Assembly: GCA_964546765.1 (NCBI GenBank)
Contig: CAZJKV010000063.1
Coordinates: 1-11,657, forward strand
Reading direction: 5' to 3'
Length of the DNA stretch: 11,657 nucleotides
Source: JAITWN01 sp964546765
GTDB lineage: Bacteria > Pseudomonadota > Gammaproteobacteria > SZUA-140
Shown: one piece after another, positions 5,224-11,657 of the stretch
Position numbering within the stretch: the stretch's first letter is position 1
Layout of the letters: every line of letters begins with the position of its first letter
The notes under the pieces: generated by a model
The model's input: the letters and a program-made list of their open reading frames with translations, nothing else
The model's database searches: none
What the model was told of the DNA's origin: nothing
Program-made: the position numbers and the translations under genes

Positions 5224-6738
5224 ATGTCGCGACCGCTATTCTACGGGTTCATCCTGCTGATGATCGCCGTTGGACTTATCCTGGCCTGGTTCCGCCATGC
5301 CGAGAGCGGTATCCCGTTGCTGCCCGGCGAACAAACACCGGTATGGATGGTCGAGGCGCGCATCGATTTCGTCGCCGAGGACGGTCCGGTGATGCTGAGC
5401 CTGAACATACCCGACGATCCTCCCGGTTTCCGCGTCTTCGTCGAGCAGACTGCTTCGCCCGGCTACGGCTTCTCCATCGTGGAGCATGACGGAAACCGGC
5501 GCGGCGAGTGGTCGGTGCGCCATGCCTCGGGCAGACAGACGCTGTACTACAAGGCGCAGATCATTTCGGATCAGGGTGATGTCGAATCAGCGCGCCTGCC
5601 TGCGCCTGCGGTTACAGGCCGGGTCTTCTGGGAGGAGCCGGAAGCGACAGCGGCGCAACAGCTGCTCGCTGCCGCGCACGCGCGCTCGAGCACGCCGGAG
5701 AGCATGACGCGTGAACTGATACGCGAACTGACGGCGCCGGATCCGGCGCAGAATGCCGCGTTGCTGCTCGCGAACAGCACCCGTGTCTCGGTGCTGGAAC
5801 GCCTGCTGACGCAGGCAGGTATCCCGGCCCGCGTCTCGATGGGGCTGGTGCTCGAGGATGCGCGCCGCAACCAGACGCTGACCCCGGTGATCGAGATATA
5901 CTCCGGCGGCCGCTGGGTGCTGTTCGATCCCTCGACCGGGCGGCAGGGGACGCCGGACAACCTGCTGCTGTGGCATCGCGGCGGGCGATCCCTGATCGAC
6001 CTGATCGGCGGCACCGGGTCCCAGGTCAGTTTTTCGATGATCCGCCAGGCGGTGCCGGCGCTCGAACTGGCGCACGCCCAGTTCGATGAGAGCGGTCTGA
6101 GGCTGTTCAGCATCCACAGGCTCCCAATAGAGGAACAGAGCGTGTTCAAGATGCTGCTGCTGCTGCCGATCGCCGCGCTGGTGACGGTGTTCCTGCGCAT
6201 CATCGTCGGCCTGAGAACCTCGGGCACGTTCATGCCGATATTGATCGCGCTCGCCTTTCTGCAGACCTCGCTGATCCCGGGGCTGATCAATTTCATCGCC
6301 ATCGTCGCGCTTGGACTACTGTTGCGCAGCTATCTCTCGTATCTCAACCTGTTGCTGGTCGCGCGTATCGCGACGATCATCGTTATCGTGATCTTCATCA
6401 TCGCGATGATGAGCCTGCTCGGCTACCAGTTTGGATTCAATACCGGAATGACCGTCGCGTTCTTCCCGATCGTCATCATCGCGTGGACAATCGAACGCAT
6501 GTCGATCCTGTGGGAGGAAGACGGGCCGTGGGAGGTGTTGGTGCAGGGGTCCGGCAGCCTGCTGGTCGCGATCGCCGCCTATATGCTGATGCAGCATCCG
6601 CTCGCCGGACATCTGAGCTTCAATTTCCCCGAGCTGAACCTGGTGATTATCGCGCTGATCATGCTGATCGGCCAGTATACCGGATACCGCCTGCTCGAAC
6701 TGCACCGCTTTCGCGCCGTCGAGGGCCGGTCCGGATGA
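5224..6738 (+). CDS. Inactive transglutaminase-like domain fused to 7 transmembrane helices (PF14400/PF14402 type)
   Basis: Inner-membrane protein of 504 residues. Residues 5-23 are a first membrane helix. Residues about 24-300 form a periplasmic region whose second half (about 180-240) has the transglutaminase fold pattern: LLTQAGIPARVSMGLVL at 194-210 and EIYSGGRWVLFDPSTG at 224-239. The usual catalytic Cys and His are absent: the Cys region reads LLANSTRV and the 'HaWvE' position reads TPVIE at 220-224. Asp235 remains. From about 306 to 490 there are about seven hydrophobic helices, with the conserved-looking GLRTSGTFMPILIALAF at 329-345. This is the known partner of the RimK-related ATP-grasp and retropepsin-like proteins. 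Catalysis by the transglutaminase domain is unlikely, so a binding or sensing role for a peptide is more plausible. The start is 4 bp after the previous stop, so translational coupling is likely, and its TGA overlaps the next ATG (ATGA at 6735-6738). Confidence 0.9.
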   Translation: MSRPLFYGFILLMIAVGLILAWFRHAESGIPLLPGEQTPVWMVEARIDFVAEDGPVMLSLNIPDDPPGFRVFVEQTASPGYGFSIVEHDGNRRGEWSVRHASGRQTLYYKAQIISDQGDVESARLPAPAVTGRVFWEEPEATAAQQLLAAAHARSSTPESMTRELIRELTAPDPAQNAALLLANSTRVSVLERLLTQAGIPARVSMGLVLEDARRNQTLTPVIEIYSGGRWVLFDPSTGRQGTPDNLLLWHRGGRSLIDLIGGTGSQVSFSMIRQAVPALELAHAQFDESGLRLFSIHRLPIEEQSVFKMLLLLPIAALVTVFLRIIVGLRTSGTFMPILIALAFLQTSLIPGLINFIAIVALGLLLRSYLSYLNLLLVARIATIIVIVIFIIAMMSLLGYQFGFNTGMTVAFFPIVIIAWTIERMSILWEEDGPWEVLVQGSGSLLVAIAAYMLMQHPLAGHLSFNFPELNLVIIALIMLIGQYTGYRLLELHRFRAVEGRSG

Positions 6739-7772
6739 ACTGGATGAATCCCCTGCGCATGAAAAGGGCAGGGATCATGGGCATGAACTGCAGGAACATC
6801 GAGTTCATCGGAAAATACAACAGGCGCAAGCTGTATCCCCTGGTAGACGACAAGCTCAAGACCAAGCTGCTGGCGCGCGAACATGGTCTGACGATGCCGC
6901 CGCTGCACTTCGTGATCCGGAAGCAATACGAGATCCGCGGCGTCGACAGCCGGCTGGAGAGCATGGACGGCTTCGCGATCAAGCCGGCCCGGGGCTCCGG
7001 CGGCAAGGGGATACTGATCGTCACCGGCCGCCGAAACGACCGCTTCATCAAGGCCTCCGGCAAGGAGATCAGCATCGATGATATCCGGCGCCACCTGTCG
7101 AATATCCTCGCCGGCCTGTATTCCCTGGCCGGCACGCCCGACACCGCGATCATCGAGGACCTGATCCGGCTGGATCCCCGTTTCGAGGGTTATTCCTACG
7201 AAGGTATCCCCGATACCCGCATTATCGTGTTCAAGGGCTATCCGGTCATGGCGATGGTGCGTTTGGCGACGCACGCCTCCGACGGCAAGGCCAATCTTCA
7301 TCAGGGCGCGGTCGGGGTCGGACTCGACATCACTACCGGCCGGGGCATCCACGCGGTGCAGTTCGGCCGCCTCGTCAAGGTGCATCCGGATACCGGCAAG
7401 TCGCTCAGCGAGATCTCGACGCCGGACTGGCCGGTCCTGCTGACGCTCGCGGCCCGCTGTTACGAGATGACCGGTCTCGGCTATATCGGAGCCGATATCG
7501 TCCTCGACCGAACCCATGGACCGGCGCTGCTCGAGCTCAATGCGCGTCCCGGTCTCGCGATCCAGATCGCGAACGGCGCCGGCCTGTTGCCGCGACTGCG
7601 TCATATCGAAGCGCTGAGCGTGCAGGACGAAGCGCCCGAGGCCCGCGTCGCGTACATTATGAAACAGTTTGCAGCATCGCCTTCTACCGCACTATCCGGC
7701 CGCGACGATGCGATCGAGGTAGGTGCGGATACGCAACGCATTCGCGCCGGCGTCGCTGCGTCCGACGCGTGA
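6735..7772 (+). CDS. ATP-grasp ligase, alpha-L-glutamate ligase-related (RimK-related, TIGR02291-like)
   Basis: Predicted cytosolic ATP-grasp enzyme of 345 residues, expected to activate a carboxylate with ATP and join it to an amine. Visible ATP-grasp elements are GFAIKPARGSGGKGI (79-93) with Lys83 and the glycine-rich loop, ANLHQGAVGVGLD (186-198), and GADIVL (252-257) with LLELNARPGLAIQIAN (265-280), where Asp254, Glu267 and Asn269 are the expected magnesium ligands. Its group is related to RimK glutamate ligases, but its own substrate is unknown. Annotation starts at ATG 6735, which overlaps the previous stop; internal ATGs at codons 4, 9, 15 and 17 are possible, and the family-like sequence begins around residue 18 (NCRNIEFIGKYNRRKLYPLVDDK). 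The last 35 or so residues look non-conserved and run antisense into the DUF1499 gene, making this protein longer than the roughly 320 residues I recall for the family. It forms one operon with the two genes before it. Confidence 0.9.
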   Translation: MNWMNPLRMKRAGIMGMNCRNIEFIGKYNRRKLYPLVDDKLKTKLLAREHGLTMPPLHFVIRKQYEIRGVDSRLESMDGFAIKPARGSGGKGILIVTGRRNDRFIKASGKEISIDDIRRHLSNILAGLYSLAGTPDTAIIEDLIRLDPRFEGYSYEGIPDTRIIVFKGYPVMAMVRLATHASDGKANLHQGAVGVGLDITTGRGIHAVQFGRLVKVHPDTGKSLSEISTPDWPVLLTLAARCYEMTGLGYIGADIVLDRTHGPALLELNARPGLAIQIANGAGLLPRLRHIEALSVQDEAPEARVAYIMKQFAASPSTALSGRDDAIEVGADTQRIRAGVAASDA

Positions 7773-8468
7773 CACCGAGCGGACGTCGATACGCGCGCCG
7801 GCGTCATGCGCACTGATGCGTACGACGACATCGTCCCGGAAACCGAACCAGAACGTCGTTGCGACCGCCTCGATGCGCCCGCGCGCGGCGTCGGCGGCGA
7901 TGATTTCCCAGCCCATGGCCCGCGCGGCCGCGTGCGCCATGGCGAACGCCTCCTCGACGGAGACCTCGAGTTCGAGCGGCGCGATATCGGGATAGGCAGT
8001 GCGCTGTTGCGCGGCGAGTTCATCGCCGGCATAGTCCGTCGCATTCGTCGCGTCCGCGCGCAACGGGAGTACGGCCTCGAAGGCCGGCGGGTCTGCCGTA
8101 TCGGTCGTGATGTCGTGGATCGGCGGAACGTTGCGCGCAAGCTGGAGCCACTGCAGGGGGATGGAGACGACGGCGATCGCGACCAGCGCGACGACGCCGG
8201 CTGCGGCGGTTTCGCGCAGCCGGCGTCGCAGGACCGTGACCGGCAGCAGCAGCACGGAAAGGACGCCGCCCGCAATCGCGGCATACACGGACCAGCGCAG
8301 TACCAGAAAGCCGGTCCGGAAGTCCCACCAGCCCCAGCGATGACCGAAACCGGAAACCGCGGCAGTCAGTGCGGCGAGCGTGACGAGCAGCAGCGCGAGC
8401 AGTACCAGGCGCGGGATCCATCCCGGACGCCGGGCCGGCGCGAAGGGTTCTTGTGACTTGAAGGGCAT
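7692..8468 (-). CDS. DUF1499 domain membrane protein
   Basis: Membrane protein of 258 residues on the minus strand. About three hydrophobic segments (20-40, 52-78, 88-108) precede a soluble DUF1499 domain (about 112-256). Typical features are NVPPIHDITTDTADPPAF (113-130), WEIIAADAARGRIEAVA (187-203), WFGFRDDVVVRI (207-218) and SRVGRSDAGANALRIRTY (233-250). The function of DUF1499 is unknown; many members lack the membrane part. The ATG at 8466-8468 has only a weak ribosome site. A promoter candidate lies just upstream (TTGCCG and TATGCT). The last 26 codons plus stop overlap the convergent ATP-grasp gene by 81 bp, and it is the DUF1499 end that carries the conserved residues there. It shares its strand with the c-di-GMP gene upstream (84 bp gap), so read-through is possible. 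Confidence 0.88.
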   Translation of the reverse strand: MPFKSQEPFAPARRPGWIPRLVLLALLLVTLAALTAAVSGFGHRWGWWDFRTGFLVLRWSVYAAIAGGVLSVLLLPVTVLRRRLRETAAAGVVALVAIAVVSIPLQWLQLARNVPPIHDITTDTADPPAFEAVLPLRADATNATDYAGDELAAQQRTAYPDIAPLELEVSVEEAFAMAHAAARAMGWEIIAADAARGRIEAVATTFWFGFRDDVVVRISAHDAGARIDVRSVSRVGRSDAGANALRIRTYLDRIVAAG

Positions 8469-8497
8469 GAATCGCCTGCGGCCTGCTGCACCCGAAA

Positions 8498-8526
8498 AGC
8501 ATATCGGACCGGAACGGAGACGGCAA
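8498..8526 (-). promoter_or_regulatory. Possible sigma-70 promoter for the DUF1499 gene
   Basis: On the minus strand TTGCCG (8521-8526) and TATGCT (8498-8503) are separated by exactly 17 bp, each matching the consensus at four of six positions. The start would be near 8491, giving a leader of about 22 nt before the ATG at 8468. It lies in the 84-bp gap after the upstream gene's stop, in which I see no clear terminator. Confidence 0.4.
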
Positions 8527-8552
8527 ATCCGTGCTCCGGCAGCCGCCGGGTG

Positions 8553-11500
8553 TTACAGGATTTCGCGCAGGCGAATCGGCCGTTCGATCGCGTACCCCTG
8601 CACGAAGTCGACGCCGATTTCGCGCAACTGCGCGAGAACCGCCTCGCTTTCGACGCATTCCGCGATGATCTTCTTGCCCATGAAGTGCCCGATTTCGGTG
8701 ATGGAGCGGACTACCGCGAAATCGGCGGGATTGTTGTCCATTTCGCGCACGAAGCCGCCGTCAATCTTGAGATAGTCGACCGGAAGATTCTTGAGGTAGA
8801 CATAGGAGGAGAGTCCGCTGCCGAAGTCGTCGAGCGAAAAGCGGCAGCCGGTCTTCCTGATCTCCAGGATGAAATCCGCAGCGTCCGAGAGGCTCGTGAT
8901 GCCGGCGGTTTCGGTGATCTCGAAGCAGACATGTTCCATCGGCGCCCTGGTGCGCGCGATCTCTTCGCGGATGAAATCCTTGAATGAATCATCGCTGAGG
9001 GAACAGCCCGAGAGATTGATCGCGAATCCGCCGATGCGTACCAGCTGGTCGCGGTTTTCATCGAGAAAGCGGAACATTGCGCTGACGACCCAGCGATCCA
9101 CCGCAGGCATGCGCTGGTAGTGTTCGGCGGTCAGGATGAACTGTTCGGGCGACACCAGCGCGCCGCTGTCGTCGGTGATGCCGAGCAGGACCTCGCTGTG
9201 GTGTGGCGTCGCCATCATGTCCTGCGCGTCTACCGGCATGATGCGCTGGCAGCGCAGTTCCAGTGTGCCTTCGCTCAGCGCCTTGTCGATGCGGTTCAGC
9301 CATTTGAGCGTATTCTGGCGGACCGGCGGCGCCTCGTCGCCGTTGCGGTAGACCTGGATGCGGTTGACGCCCTGGTGGCGGGCGGCACGGCAGGTCGATT
9401 CGGCGGCCTGCAACAGATCGGGCACGTTCTCGAAATCCGTGATTCCGGCCAGCCCGAGCCCGGCGGAGACGGTCAGGCTTTCATCTTGCCATGAAAACCG
9501 GTAATTGACGATCGCGTCGCGCAGCGACTGGGCGAGTGTCAGGGCCGCTTCAGGCGCTCGACCAGTGACCAGGATGCCGAATTCGTCTGAGCCGATGCGC
9601 GCAACCGTCGCATCGCCGCCCGCAGTGTCGACCAGCAGGCCTGCAATCTCCGTCAGTACGCGGTCGCCGGTGTCATGTCCGCAGGTCTCGTTGATGACAT
9701 TGAACTGGGCTATGTTCAGGTGACAAAGGCTGTAGAGATCTCCGGTGCAACGTGATTTTTCCAGTGCGTCCTGCAGGCGCCGTTCGAACTCGCGGCGGTT
9801 GATCAGGCCGGTGAGCTGGTCGTGAGTGGTCTCGTGCAGCAATTGCCGGTGCAGTTTCTGGAGCATCGCATATTGGGCGCGATCGAGCGCCGGCTCTTCC
9901 GCACCGTCCATGATCACGGCATTACCCCTGCGGAAACAGCGAGCGAGCGCGACGGCGTCCAGCGCCGCTTCCTTGAGTCCGAGATTGTTGACGAAGACAA
10001 AGCGATCCTGATGTTTCGATATCCATGCCAGTCGCAGGCGCCGGGATGTGCCGGTTTCTCCGGAGCTTGTATCGAACAGTACCCAGTCACCGACATTCAT
10101 GCGTCGAATGCGCTTGAGCCACTCCTGTTCCGCCTCGTCGGTCACGCTCTCGCCGGTCGCCTCCGTCGTCTCCGCGTCGCCTGCGCAACTCACGAGCACT
10201 TCCCTCAGATTCTCCGCATAGGCGTCTTCCTGCATCCGGATCAGCAGGTCGAGTTTCTTCAGCGCCTTCGCGAATACGGAGGGGTCCGGGCGCTCTTCGG
10301 CGCTGATCGATTCGACGATCCTGTCGACTTCGCGCTGCAGGGCACTGCCGCTCGTGTCCCCCGGGGATACATGTATCTCGAGCTGCGCGATCCGGTTGAC
10401 GACTTCACGCGCGACATGTTCGCGATTGATGAAGATGGATTCGTCCTGCATTGCGAGCTTGAGCAGTGGCAGTTCGAGCCGCTGCAGCCATGACCGGACG
10501 CTCCCGGCGACCAGACCGTCGCGCAGCATCGAGCTGAACATCGTGTCGGCGACATCGATGATGCCGCCTTCCCGTTCACCGATGCGTCCGGGCCGCGCTT
10601 CAGCGCCGATCGTCGACTGGATGCGCTCGCGCAATTCCCCGGCCGGCACAGAGTCGTTGCGGAGACGGGAAAGGATGGCGAGTATTTCCCCGGTGTCGAG
10701 TGTGCGCGCCTCCGGCGCATCCGGCGCATCCGGGGCCGGTGCGTCCTGACCCATCCGGTGTCCGTACTGATGCTGCAATGTCCGCAGATCGTGCACCAGT
10801 GAGTACAGATCCCGGTCGCCGGCATGATGTCCCGAGGACGGGTGCGGCGCACCACCGCGCTTGCCGCCATGCGCGGCATTGCGTGGCTGACCGTCGTCGG
10901 AGCGCCGAACGATCATACGGTCGAGATCCGGGAGTACCCCGCGTCCGATCAGCAGTTCATTGAGATCGCGGCACAGCCCATCCATCCAGCCCGTCAGCAA
11001 CAGCTTGAATACCTGGAAGCAGGTCTGCCTGAGTTTGCGCGTGGGCTGCAGCGACTCGACGAGGTCCTGGAATACCACGGCGAAGACATGCGGGCCGAAG
11101 GGATTGGCGAAGTCGTTCGCAGGCTTTCCGGACAGATGGGCAAGACGGTATTCGAGCGCGGTCAGCGGCCCGTTCAGTCGCGACTCGACATGATGGGCGA
11201 TCTCGCTGACCGTCAGCCATTCCTCGAGCTCGTCGTTCCCGAGCAGCGACAGGGTTCCTGCTGCCTGCTGCCTGTCTGGCGCGCGGTGAGTCTCTTCATC
11301 GAGCTGTCGCTCGAATGCCGCAACGAATTGCGCGGACAGCGTCTTGCGGTCATGCCGTATCCTGTCGAAAAACGCCATGCGGGCCCCGATCTCGTCGGGT
11401 CTCGCGTTCTGCGGTCCGGGGCTCGAGAGTTCGCCGGCGAGCGTGTCCATCACATCCCCCGCGAGGCGTCCCGTCGCGCTGAGGACATGCGCACGACAGG

Positions 11501-11657
11501 CCGACATCACCACGAGCGCGGTCGCGGCGCCGGGCCGGTCGGCGCCTTTTCCCGCGACTACCGGCCGGGCGCTGCGCTGCGTCTCGGCGCAGCGCACCAG
11601 GATGCGCAGCGCGCGGGGATCGGGGTCGACGAGGGCGAGACCGGCCGCGGGGCCGTC
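8553..11657 (-). CDS. DUF1631 / PilZ-like / degenerate GGDEF / EAL protein (c-di-GMP phosphodiesterase or sensor), probably 5' incomplete
   Basis: Large c-di-GMP protein. Numbering is from the GTG at 11597, giving 1014 residues. Residues about 28-480 are DUF1631-like and helical. Residues 492-585 form a beta-rich PilZ-like segment (MNVGDWVLF, RLAWISKHQDRFVFVNNLG, DRAQYAML). The GGDEF domain spans about 588-745: its signature is GSDEF (669-673), the metal-site Asp is Asn628 in HLNIAQFN, and no RxxD inhibitory site is seen, so synthesis of c-di-GMP is unlikely. The EAL domain spans about 765-1010 and keeps the expected set: Glu802 (EVL), Asn861 (NLSG), Glu893 (EITE), Asp923-Asp924 (DDFGSG), Lys944 (LKID), Glu980/Glu983 (AECVE) and Gln1000 (QGY). 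No membrane helix or signal peptide is seen, so it should be cytosolic. The frame stays open with coding-like codon use to the window edge, and neither GTG 11597 nor ATG 11507 has a good ribosome site, so the true start may lie outside. Transcription runs toward DUF1499. Confidence 0.9.
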   Translation of the reverse strand, partial: DGPAAGLALVDPDPRALRILVRCAETQRSARPVVAGKGADRPGAATALVVMSACRAHVLSATGRLAGDVMDTLAGELSSPGPQNARPDEIGARMAFFDRIRHDRKTLSAQFVAAFERQLDEETHRAPDRQQAAGTLSLLGNDELEEWLTVSEIAHHVESRLNGPLTALEYRLAHLSGKPANDFANPFGPHVFAVVFQDLVESLQPTRKLRQTCFQVFKLLLTGWMDGLCRDLNELLIGRGVLPDLDRMIVRRSDDGQPRNAAHGGKRGGAPHPSSGHHAGDRDLYSLVHDLRTLQHQYGHRMGQDAPAPDAPDAPEARTLDTGEILAILSRLRNDSVPAGELRERIQSTIGAEARPGRIGEREGGIIDVADTMFSSMLRDGLVAGSVRSWLQRLELPLLKLAMQDESIFINREHVAREVVNRIAQLEIHVSPGDTSGSALQREVDRIVESISAEERPDPSVFAKALKKLDLLIRMQEDAYAENLREVLVSCAGDAETTEATGESVTDEAEQEWLKRIRRMNVGDWVLFDTSSGETGTSRRLRLAWISKHQDRFVFVNNLGLKEAALDAVALARCFRRGNAVIMDGAEEPALDRAQYAMLQKLHRQLLHETTHDQLTGLINRREFERRLQDALEKSRCTGDLYSLCHLNIAQFNVINETCGHDTGDRVLTEIAGLLVDTAGGDATVARIGSDEFGILVTGRAPEAALTLAQSLRDAIVNYRFSWQDESLTVSAGLGLAGITDFENVPDLLQAAESTCRAARHQGVNRIQVYRNGDEAPPVRQNTLKWLNRIDKALSEGTLELRCQRIMPVDAQDMMATPHHSEVLLGITDDSGALVSPEQFILTAEHYQRMPAVDRWVVSAMFRFLDENRDQLVRIGGFAINLSGCSLSDDSFKDFIREEIARTRAPMEHVCFEITETAGITSLSDAADFILEIRKTGCRFSLDDFGSGLSSYVYLKNLPVDYLKIDGGFVREMDNNPADFAVVRSITEIGHFMGKKIIAECVESEAVLAQLREIGVDFVQGYAIERPIRLREIL
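10711..10737 (-). repeat. 9-bp tandem repeat encoding an Ala-Pro-Asp linker
   Basis: TCCGGCGCA occurs twice in tandem (10711-10719, 10720-10728) followed by a degenerate third unit TCCGGGGCC (10729-10737). On the coding strand it gives the linker APDAPDAPEA (around residues 287-296) between two DUF1631 parts. The unit is a multiple of three, so copy changes would alter only linker length. Confidence 0.7.

Noticed and set aside
6579..7604. Long open frame on the minus strand (about 340 codons) opposite the ATP-grasp and 7TM genes
   Set aside because: Its product has no recognisable motif, while the plus strand encodes clear ATP-grasp signatures. Long antisense frames are expected in GC-rich coding DNA.
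9822..10493. Open plus-strand frame of 223 codons inside the c-di-GMP gene
   Set aside because: It lies opposite DUF1631/PilZ-like coding sequence, and I recognise no domain and no ribosome site.

Overview
The window is GC-rich, with a strong G/C preference at third codon positions. Its gene families fit a gammaproteobacterium (a Chromatiales/Ectothiorhodospiraceae-like lineage is my guess): a YgiM-type SH3b/anchor protein, MarC, a c551-like cytochrome c, an M48 lipoprotein protease, the ATP-grasp/transglutaminase-7TM/retropepsin trio, and a DUF1631-GGDEF-EAL protein. The lineage is inferred from gene content only; there is no rRNA or phylogenetic marker here.

Layout, left to right. (1) 1-926: the C-terminal part of a phosphoketolase, cut by the left edge. 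(2) 978-1658: a secreted SH3b/coiled-coil protein with a C-terminal membrane anchor, followed by a weak hairpin. (3) 1748-1838: a complete tRNA-Ser(GGA) with encoded CCA. (4) 1978-2673: a MarC-family membrane protein whose promoter sits so close to the ATG that the mRNA may be leaderless. (5) 2735-3963: two lipoprotein genes, a small cytochrome c and an M48 zinc protease. (6) 4040-4267: a 75-residue protein resembling DUF6316. (7) 4428-7772: a tight three-gene operon of a retropepsin-like lipoprotein, an inactive transglutaminase fused to seven membrane helices, and an ATP-grasp ligase of the RimK-related group. (8) On the minus strand, 7692-8468 is a DUF1499 membrane protein whose 3' end overlaps the ligase by 81 bp. 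(9) 8553-11657, also minus, is a large c-di-GMP protein that runs off the right edge.

How the genes work together. The only clear multi-gene system is 4428-7772. By family knowledge, the ATP-grasp enzyme should form an amide or peptide bond in the cytoplasm. The 7TM protein would carry or sense the product across the membrane, and the lipoprotein peptidase would act on it in the periplasm; substrate and product are unknown. The large minus-strand protein combines DUF1631, a PilZ-like segment, a GGDEF domain that has lost key residues and an EAL domain that has kept them, so I read it as a c-di-GMP phosphodiesterase or sensor. No mobile element, CRISPR array or prophage is visible. All plus-strand genes up to 7772 are co-oriented and none shows an internal frameshift. 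Intergenic stretches are short; the longest is 4268-4427, about 160 bp, holding a possible promoter and a C7 run.
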